Below, in pieces: positions 24,450-32,752 of a DNA stretch of 64,000 nt (position 1 is the stretch's first letter; every line of letters begins with the position of its first letter). Made by a program: the position numbers and the translations under genes. Source of the stretch: Collibacillus ludicampi (GTDB lineage: Bacteria > Bacillota > Bacilli > Tumebacillales > BOQE01); assembly GCF_023705585.1 (NCBI RefSeq), contig NZ_BOQE01000001.1, forward strand, positions 3,256,710 through 3,320,709, read 5' to 3'. The notes beneath the pieces were generated by a model. That model was not told the origin of the DNA. It saw nothing but the letters and a program-made list of their open reading frames with translations, and did not search any database.

Positions 24450-26030
24450 ATGACGTTGGAGGAATTCCTGCACGACCTGCATTATGACATTGACAAGGTC
24501 CGCCCTCCGGACGTGGAGCCGGACTGGGATGATGCACCGCTGGCCTACAAGTTGTACCGTGGCCAGCCTTCATTCCCGTTGTCGTTAGACGTGCCGCTGT
24601 CTCTTGAAGGCGAGAGGCCGCCTGCAGAGCCCAAGCTTCGCGAATTCGGCCATTTTCTCTGGTACGTGTACGGGATCACGCAAGTGTCCCAGTCTCTCGT
24701 GTCCCTAGGGGAGGTGGCACGATACGCGCACTGGATGCATACGTATCGGAGGTTTGTCCCTTCCGGCGGGGGATTGTATCCAAGCGAGCTGTACGTGTAC
24801 CTCAAACTTGAGGATCTGCCAAACGGCGTCTACCACTATGACGTCATTCATCATCGCTTGGTGTTGCTGCGTGAAGGCAATTACGATGCCTATCTAGGCC
24901 GCGCCCTGGGAAACCGCTGTGACGTGTCATCGTGTTTTGCGACTGTCTTCGTGTCGACGATGTTTTGGAAGAACTTTTTCAAGTACGACAACTTTTCGTA
25001 TCGTTTGCAAGGGCTGGATGCTGGCGCGCTCATTGGGCAACTGTTGGAGGTCGGAAAGCGATTTGGGTACACATCCGGGGTGTATTTTCAATTTCTCGAC
25101 AGAGCGGTCAACCATCTGTTGGGGCTTGTGGCACAGGAGGAAAGCGTGTACGCGGTTATTCCATTGTCTACAGAACCCACTTCTCGTTGGTTTGGGATGG
25201 ACAACGAATCCAGTCCTGTCACCGCATCCAAACTCTGTTTGGAGTTGCCAGATATTCATCCCGAGCACTACGTGCGATCCCGCAGGATACGCAACTATCC
25301 GGCGATCATTCGCGTGAACGAATCTGCGTTCATGGAATCTACAGAGTCATTTCGAACCATGGAGGAGACGGTCGAGGAGGGCGCCCCGTGTATTGGTCAG
25401 GTGGTAGCAATTCCGCCCGTGAATCGATTGTCGTTTGGTTTGGCATCCGCCTGTCGGACACGGTATTCGCCGGGGATGGACTTTCAATTGAAGAAGGTCA
25501 GCGACATGCAACTGGCTTCCCTCCTCTCTGAAGCGATAGCATCATTCCAGTATCACAACGATTTGGACAAAGGAAAGAGCGTTCAGCCTCGCGTCTCACT
25601 TTACGGCTGTTTCGTTGGTGTGGAAGGGATTCCGGACGGGGCTTACCACTACGAAAGCGACGCGCATGCGCTCCGACTCTTACGCGCTGGAGACCACCGG
25701 GGCCGACTGCAACAAGGGATGACCATGCACAACGTCAACCTCCACCAGGTGCCACTCTGCTTGCATGTGGCCGGTCATCGGCATCACCTCATCCATACGC
25801 TTGGTTCCAGAGGGTACCGGATACAACAGATGGAGGTTGGGATGCTCGTACAGCGTCTTCTGCTCACGGCGTCCGCGCTGGGAATGGGTGGGCATCCCCT
25901 CCTTGGGTACGAAACCGACATTTGCGATGAGCTATATCAATTCGCATCAAATGGACTGACCTGCTTGATACAAATTCCGGTTGGTCCGTACCGAACGGGA
26001 TCGCGTTTGGAAGGCCGTTTGCACAGCTAG
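24450..26030 (+). CDS. SagB-type FMN-dependent azoline dehydrogenase, two-domain
   Basis: 526 residues after CAGGAGGGAG. Two nitroreductase-fold halves: first with YRRFVPSGGGLYPSELYVYL, NGVYHYDVIHHRLVLL and a GxLxGQLLEVG-like stretch; second with RYSPGMDFQLKKVSDMQLAS, DGAYHYESDAHALRLL and MLVQRLLLTASALGMG. SagB/ThcOx dehydrogenases oxidise thiazolines to thiazoles using FMN. It is the last enzyme of the operon, 114 bases after the YcaO gene with no visible signal between. No transporter or immunity gene follows. Confidence 0.9.
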   Translation: MTLEEFLHDLHYDIDKVRPPDVEPDWDDAPLAYKLYRGQPSFPLSLDVPLSLEGERPPAEPKLREFGHFLWYVYGITQVSQSLVSLGEVARYAHWMHTYRRFVPSGGGLYPSELYVYLKLEDLPNGVYHYDVIHHRLVLLREGNYDAYLGRALGNRCDVSSCFATVFVSTMFWKNFFKYDNFSYRLQGLDAGALIGQLLEVGKRFGYTSGVYFQFLDRAVNHLLGLVAQEESVYAVIPLSTEPTSRWFGMDNESSPVTASKLCLELPDIHPEHYVRSRRIRNYPAIIRVNESAFMESTESFRTMEETVEEGAPCIGQVVAIPPVNRLSFGLASACRTRYSPGMDFQLKKVSDMQLASLLSEAIASFQYHNDLDKGKSVQPRVSLYGCFVGVEGIPDGAYHYESDAHALRLLRAGDHRGRLQQGMTMHNVNLHQVPLCLHVAGHRHHLIHTLGSRGYRIQQMEVGMLVQRLLLTASALGMGGHPLLGYETDICDELYQFASNGLTCLIQIPVGPYRTGSRLEGRLHS

Positions 26031-26762
26031 GCCAGTTCGCGTGATTCCGCCGCTTGTCACAAAGGCATGGAAGTTGACGCCGTCATTGTATACGATGAAG
26101 CTAGAAACATCTGTCCAGTCTATGTTGGAGGTCAGTGGCGGACGAACATGCCAATAGTTACACATTCGAGCACCCATTCAAATCTGCTTTGATTTGGCAC
26201 GCAGTGAAAATGCAAATCAAAGCTTTTGGGCGCGGTGGTAGGAACGCGTTCAAAACAAAAAGTGAACGCAGGTTGAGTTAGCTATCGCTCAATAATGCTT
26301 GATTTAGACAGTCGGATGCAGGCGGCGTTACAGCCGATCGCCGCAGGGGACGGTTGATAAATACCAAGGGTCTTCGTTTGAAGGCGATACCGCGAGGGTA
26401 GGAGTTTATAGGCAAAAAAAGAAACGTGTGTTTGCCAAACACGTGGGAAAGAGTATTGCAATCAAAAGGGAGTTGTGTGTCCTTTTGTTCGGTGAAAATC
26501 GCACGGTGGAAGGCCGATGGGCACTTCGATTGAGAAGTACGTATGGTTCTTCCTAGGGGAACAATTCCACCAACGTCGCTGTAAGTAAAGTAAAATATGC
26601 GATTTCGGATGCTACCTCCACCCCTAAAATGCGAACAGACCACACAAATAAACCGACAGGGACATATGGATCCCCATCGTGACACTGGTATGAAGTAAAC
26701 TTCCCGAAGCAATCGGTTGGAGGAAGTGAATGGGAAATGTTATGTAAGCCAATAATCACATT
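26031..26762. other. Intergenic region with decayed sequence
   Basis: No convincing gene. GCGTTCA/TGAACGC hairpin at 26246-26269. Bases about 26600-26636 (GCTACCTCCACCCCTAAAA) match 30270-30290, so this is another piece of the spore-gene repeat block. A frame around 26560-26680 (NNSTNVAVSKVKYAISDATS) looks like a protein tail relic. Confidence 0.5.
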
Positions 26763-26794
26763 GACCGTCTGGAAACAGGCGGTCTTAACTTTTT
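26763..26794 (+). terminator. Rho-independent terminator
   Basis: GACCG-T-CTG / CAG-G-CGGTC with loop GAAA, then TT..CTTTTT. The same stem recurs at 27026 and, weakened, at 29678. Confidence 0.65.
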
Positions 26795-26870
26795 GCTCAG
26801 GTTGTTAGCCGTTTCACGAATTCACACCCCTCGATAACATATAACATCCTTATTTTGAGGGGTGAAGATA

Positions 26871-26999
26871 ATGTTTGGAGCTTTTACTCGTTGGGCGATT
26901 GTGTTTCTTATCATCTTCGTCTTGTTCTTCTTGCTTGTTCCTGGTTATGACGGTGCAGGCTATGGAGCAGGAGCTGGCGCAGGTGCTTACGGTTACTAA
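26871..26999 (+). CDS. YjcZ-family small spore protein
   Basis: 42 residues after GAGGGGTGAAG: MFGAFTRWAIVFLIIFVLFF, then LVPGYDGAGYGAGAGAGAYG. The family has the FTRWAxVFLIIFVLF hydrophobic helix and a Gly/Ala/Tyr tail and is found in spores of Bacillales. Four more members or relics lie in this window (29521, 35806, 35974, 36151, and a relic at 36438). Likely driven by a late mother-cell or forespore sigma factor, though no promoter was identified. Confidence 0.88.
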   Translation: MFGAFTRWAIVFLIIFVLFFLLVPGYDGAGYGAGAGAGAYGY

Positions 27000-27025
27000 G
27001 GATCAATTTTCTCCAAGTGACAAAT

Positions 27026-27052
27026 GACCGTCTGATTACCAGGCGGTCTTTT
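27026..27052 (+). terminator. Rho-independent terminator
   Basis: GACCG-T-CTG / CCAGG-CGGTC followed by TTTTAAT, 26 bases after the YjcZ gene. Confidence 0.7.
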
Positions 27053-27086
27053 AATCTACTTTCCACGTAATTCATATAGATCACTT

Positions 27087-27230
27087 CAGACCTCCCCCAG
27101 GTGTGAGCGAACCTAGGCATACCTGTATCAGGGGCAAATGGTACAGGTGGCTCTCCTGCCTTTCGCCCGTGATCCCGGCTGGTAAGGTCTGGATCGGGAT
27201 GGTGTAGCCTCTACCGCAGTAAGTGAGGCT
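27087..27230 (+). ncRNA. Unnamed structured RNA candidate, copy A (pseudoknotted)
   Basis: Helices: GAGC (27105) / GCTC (27150); ACCTGTA (27121-27127) / TACAGGT (27142-27148); ATCCCG (27172) / CGGGAT (27195); AGCCTC (27206) / GAGGCT (27225). The loop of the third hairpin holds GGTCTG (27186-27191), complementary to CAGACC at 27087-27092, giving a pseudoknot. Copy B at 29738 keeps the pairings with different bases. No Rfam family recognised; strand assumed from the spore gene upstream. Confidence 0.5.
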
Positions 27231-27315
27231 CTTGGCGTTGAAACTCTGCACGTCTGACATCCGAAAGAGAGGCCTAGATGGGCATCTCGACGGTCAGCTT
27301 AGCCACGTGCGGAGT

Positions 27316-27468
27316 TTGAACGCTGAGATGAACGAAAGGATGATGCGAGGTGAAAGAGCAACCGTTACGATGCAGAGGTTGCCGGTTTTAACAGATTATC
27401 CAATGGTGGAAGCAAGGGTGTTCACTGTTGTTCCCAAACAAATCACTTTGATGGAGTTTCACATTTAA
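27316..27468 (+). repeat. Repeat segment with a possible 46-codon frame
   Basis: Matches 30087-30165 (shared GAAAGAGCAACCGTTACG). The frame MNERMMRGERATVTMQRLP... is open here but broken by stops in the other copy and lacks a ribosome site. Confidence 0.4.
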
Positions 27469-27498
27469 TGGATTTCAGCAAGCATGCCAGCTTAATAA

Positions 27499-29028
27499 TT
27501 ATTCTGGTTTTACAATAAGCGGCCGCATCATTTCGTTATCTTCATGCTCTAAAATATGACAGTGCCAAACATAATTTCCCGTATACGGACCAAACCTTGT
27601 TGTGATAATGCGCGTTACTTTACCAGATTCGACTCTTACGGTATCCTTCCCGCCACGTTCGTAAGGAGCAGGCGGAACAGGCGGCCCGGTAAAGCGAATT
27701 TTGCCTGAACGCTTAAAGTGTTGCACATCGAAAGGCTGACGGTTTAGGATGAAGAAATCAATTAAATGGATATGGATCGGATGGGTATCGTTGGTCAAAT
27801 TAATAAGATTCCATAATTCGATATTTCCCAAGCGCGGCGTTTCCGTGGCGGGAGCATCCCATCGTTTGTTATTGAGCAACAATAACTGTCGACCATATCG
27901 GTCTTTCTTTTGGTCCAAAGTAAGATGGCGGATTTTTTGCACCTGGTTCAAGGGTAAACGATGGATGGTTTTCAAACGAGAGGGGATCGTACTTTCATCT
28001 TTTCCGCTTAAAGGAAGAGAGACCCGAAATTGCATTACCAATCCCGTTGTTTTCGGATTCGCATTTGCCCCGGTATTTCTTAAAATTATCTGTTGCCCTT
28101 TATGTGCGGAGAAATCGATGATCACATCGACACGCTCTGCCGGAAAAAGAGTGATTTGTTTTACTAGAATGGGTGCCTGAAGGAATCCTCCGTCCGTTCC
28201 AATTTGAAAAAAGGGCTGCCCGCTGCTCAAAGAGAAGATGTAAGATCTCGTGTTAGACGCGTTTAGCAGACGAAACCGGTATTTTCGGGGTTCCACTTTT
28301 AAAAAAGGCCAAATCTTCCCATTTACCAAAATAAAATCACCTAAAAACTCAGGAACGATGGATGGGGTAGGAAGTTTTGGGGAAGCGCGCTGCGGTTTGC
28401 TCGGATAATACAGGGAACCATCTTCATGAAAAGAGCGATCCTGGATAATGAGGGGGATTTCATATTTCCCTTTTGGGAGGGAAAGAGATCGTTCATGTCG
28501 GTCTCTGACAAGATAAAACCCCGCCAATCCCGCGTAGATGTTTAAACGGGTAATTCCCAATGCATGATCATGATACCAAAGGGTGGTTGCATCTTGATGA
28601 TTGGGGTAGTGGTACATTTTTCGCTTGAATTGGGGGCCTGTTTGTTTAAACCCTCGTGTAAACCAAGCGTCGGGATGTCCATCGCTGCTAGGAGGAGTGG
28701 TGCCCCCATGAACATGGACAACCGTTCTTACTTCGGGAGCGCCTTTGTTGGCACCATGAATAGTTTTGTCCACCGGAAGGAAATGTCGTTCGGGCAGATG
28801 GTTGGCCCAAAGGACATTCACTTTTTCATTCTTTTCCACGATCGTGGGTCCGGGATATTGTCCTTCATATCCCCATAATCGTGTAGCGGGAAGGTCACGA
28901 TGGAGTTTCTGATAAAATTCTTTCATTCTCACTATATAAAACGTGGAATCCTTATCCTTTTTGATTGGCTTGAGTGTTTTCAATATAGGCAATTGATCGA
29001 CAAAAGGTTGGAGACGCCTTTTTAACAT
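27499..29028 (-). CDS. cotA: CotA-type spore-coat multicopper oxidase (laccase)
   Basis: 509 residues from ATG 29028 (AAGGAGAAC 8 bases upstream; a TTG lies one codon earlier). Four copper-binding blocks are intact: HVHGGTTPP, WYHDHALGITRLN, THPIHIH and HCHILEHEDNEMM. The start (MLKRRLQPFVDQLPI) and overall length match B. subtilis CotA, which oxidises phenolics and bilirubin and forms the brown pigment of the outer coat. The axial Met of the type 1 copper is present. It lies between two YjcZ/RNA repeat blocks, giving a spore-surface island. Confidence 0.95.
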   Translation of the reverse strand: MLKRRLQPFVDQLPILKTLKPIKKDKDSTFYIVRMKEFYQKLHRDLPATRLWGYEGQYPGPTIVEKNEKVNVLWANHLPERHFLPVDKTIHGANKGAPEVRTVVHVHGGTTPPSSDGHPDAWFTRGFKQTGPQFKRKMYHYPNHQDATTLWYHDHALGITRLNIYAGLAGFYLVRDRHERSLSLPKGKYEIPLIIQDRSFHEDGSLYYPSKPQRASPKLPTPSIVPEFLGDFILVNGKIWPFLKVEPRKYRFRLLNASNTRSYIFSLSSGQPFFQIGTDGGFLQAPILVKQITLFPAERVDVIIDFSAHKGQQIILRNTGANANPKTTGLVMQFRVSLPLSGKDESTIPSRLKTIHRLPLNQVQKIRHLTLDQKKDRYGRQLLLLNNKRWDAPATETPRLGNIELWNLINLTNDTHPIHIHLIDFFILNRQPFDVQHFKRSGKIRFTGPPVPPAPYERGGKDTVRVESGKVTRIITTRFGPYTGNYVWHCHILEHEDNEMMRPLIVKPE

Positions 29029-29520
29029 CAAAATGTTCTCCTTTCATAAGAATTAAAATCATGTTATTTAATGCGGAGAAAAATTTAATTTCTTGGATTC
29101 ACACCCTTTATTTTAAAAATAGTGTCTTATCCCGTATTTAAGGGGTCACTGTACCATTTCGGGTAAACTGTACGTTTAGACACAAAATCACCTACCTGTA
29201 CGGTAAGGAGCAGTTTGCTTTTCAAGGGTCTTCTCGTCTGAAATCGCTGTTGCGTAATGCTCACTTTCGTAAGAATACTTACCCGTTCTCGGAGGATACC
29301 CCCTAGGCTGTGGTATTCCATCCTGCTAAGATTATATGAATTTACAATCGGTCAAGCTCTCCGCTAGAATTGATTTTTCTATGAGTCTATTAAAATTAGA
29401 CAAATTACTACTCTACTTTCACTGATTTTTTAATGAGTCTATGAAAATAGACAAATTGCTAATGCATTATTCTCCCCTCCTGAATTAACTGTAATAGATA
29501 AAACAGGAAGGGGGGGGGCT
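29029..29520. other. Intergenic region with AT-rich direct repeat
   Basis: GAGTCTATNAAAATAGACAAAT-like segments at about 29381-29405 and 29436-29460 form a direct repeat, each with an internal inverted TCTAT/ATAGA pair. A 64-codon minus-strand frame (29127-29321) is unrecognised and may be a protein tail. A nine-G run ends at 29518. Confidence 0.45.
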
Positions 29521-29652
29521 ATAGTAGTTGGACCTTTCACCCGATGGGCGATTGTATTTCTTATCATCTTCGTCTTGTTCTTCTTGCTTGTTCCTGGTTA
29601 TGGCGGTGCAGGCTATGGAGCAGGAGCTGGTGCAGGTGCATACGTATACTAA
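29521..29652 (+). pseudogene. YjcZ-family spore gene lacking a standard start codon
   Basis: Codes FTRWAIVFLIIFVLFFLLVP then GYGGAGYGAGAGAGAYVY, nearly identical to the 26871 gene, but the region aligned with its ATG reads ATA GTA GTT after a poly-G run. No ATG, GTG or TTG is in frame upstream. Either a lost start (pseudogene) or initiation at ATA. Confidence 0.6.
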
Positions 29653-29677
29653 GGATCAATTTCTCCAAGTGACAAAT

Positions 29678-29702
29678 GACCCTGATTACCAAGCGGTCTT
29701 TT
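29678..29702 (+). terminator. Weakened terminator copy
   Basis: GACC...GGTC stem then TTTTAAT, homologous to 27026 but missing two stem positions. Confidence 0.45.
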
Positions 29703-29737
29703 AATCTACTTCCCACGTAACTCAGATTGATTACTCT

Positions 29738-29870
29738 GGACCTCCCCCGGAATTGAGCAACGTACAACCTTGTAGTGGGGTAACGTTACAAAGGGCTCAT
29801 TCCTCCCTTTCGTCCTGACCGCAGGGATTAAGGTCTGGATCGCGGCGGTAAAGCCTCCACCGAAGAAAGT
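29738..29870 (+). ncRNA. Unnamed structured RNA candidate, copy B
   Basis: Same layout as 27087-27230: GACCTCCCCC conserved start, GAGC (29755) / GCTC (29795), CCTTGTA (29768) / TACAAAGG (29787), ACCGC (29818) / GCGGT (29845) whose loop carries TAAGGTCTGGATC, and AGCC..CCAC / GTGGGGCT (to 29875). GGACC at 29738 can pair with GGTCT at 29832. Confidence 0.5.
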
Positions 29871-30086
29871 GGGGCTTCTTGCGTTTTCATGAAAAAAAGA
29901 GCCACCTAATTGGTGGCTCGTAAAATGGAGGGGCTAAGTGCATGGCATTATAAGTATCGCCTTTTCGAGGAAGAATATTCCTGACTGAGAAATTATGTTC
30001 ATCTTGGCGCCGGGAGTGCAAGATATCAGACACTCTTCTCACGGATCGTAGAGGAGTGGCATGCCGGATTCGGAGATGATTGCAAC

Positions 30087-30165
30087 CTGGGCGGCGTGAT
30101 GAACGAGAAAGGATGATGCAAGCTGAAAGAGCAACCGTTACGGTGCAAAGGTTGATTATGGGGCC
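30087..30165 (+). repeat. Repeat segment, partner of 27316
   Basis: Shares ATGAACGA(GA)AAGGATGATGC and GAAAGAGCAACCGTTACG with 27328-27390; the corresponding frame is shifted and stopped here. The rest of 29653-30599 holds no gene. Confidence 0.5.
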
Positions 30166-30599
30166 GGTGGGACGGGTTGAAGCAATTCTGCAGTAGTATC
30201 CCGTGTGTGATTGAGCAAGAGTTACATTTATTGGGTAGATGGCGGCAAAATCGATGCTCGCTACCTCCACCCCTAAAAAACCGACTTCCACCCTTAGCGT
30301 GGTTGAAAATCGGGTTTTTTACTTCTCTGAGTTCTTAGCGTGGTAAATCCGCGTTTTTCTGTCGGGACCCCTATTTTTTCGTGCATAAAAAATAATCCTT
30401 TGGGACAATCTACCATTTGCCTACAAACAAATGGAGAGCAGACCATCTCTTTGATCATTTGAGTGGGGATAATAAATTTTATGTAGAAGGATTCGTTCCT
30501 GTTCTGATACAAGTGACAATTGGTGTGTCTGTATTTGACGAAAAGTATTTGTAGGAAATTATATCCTCTTGCCGAATTTTGAAGGTGGGAGGGATTCTG

Positions 30600-30664
30600 A
30601 TGAGTGATTATAAGGTTGAAACATTGAAACGTGGTGTTTTTAATGGTGTAGAGTACGTTGGGAT
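30600..30664 (+). pseudogene. Gene start interrupted by the IS element
   Basis: After GGTGGGAGGG an ATG at 30600 opens MSDYKVETLKRGVFNGVEYV, then GIG, and is cut by the IS left end. No continuation is recognisable beyond 31938. Confidence 0.5.
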
Positions 30665-30706
30665 TGGTCAAGCCCCCAATTTGTAGACAGCAAGAAAAAA
30701 CCCTAG

Positions 30707-31600
30707 CTAAGCTGCGAGCTGACGCCTGTATTCAACAGGTGTCAGCTTGTTTTTGTTCAACTGGATTCGCTCTTCATTGTAGAAGCGAATATACTCATCA
30801 ATTCTCCTTTGTGCTTCCTTCTTGTCTGGTATATCATAGAGGTAGAGTTCTTCTGTCTTCAGATGAGAGAAGAAACTCTCAATACAGGCGTTGTCAAAGC
30901 AATTGCCTTTGCGTGACATGCTGATTCGGGCGCCAACCTTCTGCAGCATGTCATGGTATTCGTGGGACGTGTACTGGAATCCTCTGTCACTGTGCAAAAT
31001 GACTCCCGTAGCGTCCTTTCTCTTTTCAAAGGCTCGTTTGACTGTGTTTACTACCAATAGATTGTCATTACGATCACTGATGCAGTAGCTAATGATCTCA
31101 TAGTTGAACAAATCCATGATGGAGGAAAGATATAACCATCCCTCTGTGGTTCGGATATATGTCACATCCGTTACCCACTTTTGATTGGGTGCCTCTGCAT
31201 GGAAATCACGGTTTAATAGGTTCTCGGCAATGCGGGATCCTAGGTTAGCTACCTGCTTACTATGAACGTGTCGTTTTCTACGAATCTTAGCTTTTAAGCC
31301 CATATTCTGCATCATTCTTAAGACTTTCTTGTGGTTTACCTTCAGATGAAACTGACGTTCCAATTCAGCTTGAATACGGCGATATCCGTATCTTCCTTTT
31401 CGTTGTTCATAAACAGCGCGAATTTTCTCCTTAAGCTCTTCGTCTTTATGGGGTTGTTGTTGGCGCTTTACATATTTGTAGTACCCACTACGAGAGATCT
31501 GTAGAAACTTACATAACTCATCAATGGAATATTTACCATGAAGGGCTTTCACAATCTGATGTTTTACCGATACACCTCCCGTTTCAAGATCTCTAACCAC
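30707..31600 (-). CDS. IS3-family transposase OrfB (DDE integrase core)
   Basis: 297 codons. HTH_21-like N-terminal part (SIDELCKFLQISRSGYYKYV), then the integrase core with the DDE triad: Asp in WVTDVTYI, Asp in LHSDRGFQY, Glu in CIESFFSHLK, and a final YIRFYNEERIQ. Normally made as an OrfAB fusion by -1 frameshifting; the A6 run at 31601-31606 (AAAAAAG on the minus strand) sits exactly at the overlap with OrfA. All catalytic residues are intact, so the element may be active. Confidence 0.95.
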   Translation of the reverse strand: MVRDLETGGVSVKHQIVKALHGKYSIDELCKFLQISRSGYYKYVKRQQQPHKDEELKEKIRAVYEQRKGRYGYRRIQAELERQFHLKVNHKKVLRMMQNMGLKAKIRRKRHVHSKQVANLGSRIAENLLNRDFHAEAPNQKWVTDVTYIRTTEGWLYLSSIMDLFNYEIISYCISDRNDNLLVVNTVKRAFEKRKDATGVILHSDRGFQYTSHEYHDMLQKVGARISMSRKGNCFDNACIESFFSHLKTEELYLYDIPDKKEAQRRIDEYIRFYNEERIQLNKNKLTPVEYRRQLAA

Positions 31601-31863
31601 TTTTTTAAGACATCATTCTCCATTTCCAAACGACGTACATACCGCTCCTGATCTACATATTCCTTCCGTCTCCCCCTATGTTCCAGAAGACCGTATTCTC
31701 CTTCTTCCCGATACTTCTTCATCCATACCTTTAAACGACCAACATCCTCAATTCCTAATAACTCCGCCACTTGTTTCTTGGTCTTACCTTGTAATCTCAT
31801 CTCCACCGCTTGCTTTTTTAACTCAAAACTATATGTCTTAAATTTCTGTCCCTTTTTTGCCAT
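31564..31863 (-). CDS. IS3-family transposase OrfA
   Basis: 99 residues: helix-turn-helix (FELKKQAVEMRLQGKTKKQV, then AELLGIEDVGRLKVWMKKY) and a C-terminal leucine-zipper-like helix (YVRRLEMENDVLKKWLEIL). It binds the terminal repeats. The 3' part overlaps OrfB in the -1 frame at the slippery A6 run. Confidence 0.93.
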   Translation of the reverse strand: MAKKGQKFKTYSFELKKQAVEMRLQGKTKKQVAELLGIEDVGRLKVWMKKYREEGEYGLLEHRGRRKEYVDQERYVRRLEMENDVLKKWLEILKREVYR

Positions 31864-31980
31864 AACAAAGATGCACCCCCTAAAGTATTATGGATGTTCC
31901 CTAGGGGTTTTTCCACTGTCTACTTTAAGGGGTGCACACTAACCTTCGGGTGCTTTTTCTTTTGCATTGAGGTGATCATC

Positions 31981-32073
31981 ATGCCGCAACGACAACAGAA
32001 ACCATGCGCTCATATCGGATGCCCGAACCTCACAAGAGAGCGATACTGTGAGCATCACAAGCAACAGGCATGA
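31981..32073 (+). pseudogene. N-terminal stub of a phage-type HNH endonuclease
   Basis: 30 codons after TTGAGGTGATC: PCAHIGCPNLTRERYCEHHK is the zinc-knuckle lead of phage HNH nucleases (C-x4-C...C-x2-H). The catalytic HNH part is missing; downstream Arg/Glu-rich sequence to 32170 may be its decayed continuation. Confidence 0.5.
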
Positions 32074-32212
32074 ATTTGTATATATCAAGACGAGAGGCTG
32101 AATCTGAGGTTGAGAGACGTGAGCGAGAGGCTGAGCCAGAGAGACGTCGCCGTACCACAGGTCGTCGGTGATCGAGAGTCAGAGAAGAGATTTTCCGGCC
32201 TAGCCGGGACTC

Positions 32213-32326
32213 CTACATATTCTCCAATCTCCCCACCGCCTCCGCCTCAAGCATCGGCGGCATGTACGGTGCCCTCTTAATTTGCCCCTTCTCCTTATAC
32301 TCCACCATCACACCCACAGTCGCCAT
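32213..32326 (-). CDS. Small unknown protein downstream of a LexA-type site
   Basis: 37 residues (MATVGVMVEYKEKGQIKRAP...) starting at ATG 32326, overlapping the end of the previous minus-strand gene by 19 bases with AAAAAGGA before it. Family not recognised. It would be co-transcribed with the 32502 gene and so be SOS-inducible. Confidence 0.45.
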   Translation of the reverse strand: MATVGVMVEYKEKGQIKRAPYMPPMLEAEAVGRLENM

Positions 32327-32502
32327 TCCTTTTTATGTAACTGCCTCCTTAAGGCGACCATCTCTTCCGAGATTCTTCCCTTCACAGATTTAAATATTCC
32401 ATGTGTCCAGGGTTGCGAAGTCTTCATCTCTCGCTCGATCATCTTCAACATCAGCTCTCGAAGCAAGAACTCGCGGATCAATTCAGTTGCGCGTACTTCC
32501 AT
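32308..32502 (-). CDS. Small SOS-regulated protein
   Basis: 64 residues from ATG 32502 (AGGTGAT upstream). Charged and helical (VRATELIREFLLRELMLKMI, then ALRRQLHKKEWRLWV). A LexA/DinR box lies 21 bases before the start. In Bacillus, comparable small proteins accompany yolD/uvrX-type DNA polymerase operons, but this one is not identified. Confidence 0.55.
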   Translation of the reverse strand: MEVRATELIREFLLRELMLKMIEREMKTSQPWTHGIFKSVKGRISEEMVALRRQLHKKEWRLWV

Positions 32503-32522
32503 TATGATCACCTATAACGAGA

Positions 32523-32534
32523 ACGTATGTTCTT
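32523..32534 (-). promoter_or_regulatory. LexA/DinR box
   Basis: GAACGTATGTTC fits the GAAC-N4-GTTC consensus and lies just upstream of the minus-strand small genes. Confidence 0.75.
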
Positions 32535-32752
32535 ATTATAGTGTTCTGATCTGCGAATGAAAATACAAAACCCTAGCGTGTAGCTGAGGAACATATACTG
32601 CCTTGTGAGGTGATCGTGAGGATAATTTACAAATAATAGGCAAAAGTTTAGTCATTCACCCATGTACACACGTAATATGTTAGTGGTATTACACTGGGCG
32701 TATGTGCTTGAGTAAACTGAACTTCACCGGAAATGAGGGGAGAGTCGTAATT

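Larger units (their letters stand above)
30668..31938 (-). mobile_element. IS3-family (IS150-group) insertion sequence, apparently complete
   Basis: About 1271 bp. Imperfect terminal inverted repeats: left TCAAGCCCCCAATTTGTAGA..., right (read inward) TGTGCACCCCTTAAAGTAGA..., both continuing CAG. Two overlapping transposase frames on the minus strand. No clear target-site duplication was found (left flank TTGG, right flank CTAA), so the exact ends are uncertain by a few bases. Confidence 0.88.

Noticed and set aside
26278..26712. 144-codon minus-strand frame after the TOMM cluster
   Set aside because: Low-complexity Arg/Ser/Pro-rich content, no ribosome site and it overlaps the repeat-block relic; not a credible immunity or export gene.
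29887..30291. 134-codon minus-strand frame
   Set aside because: Runs through the structured-RNA/repeat copy; the corresponding region in the other copy is not open and there is no ribosome site.
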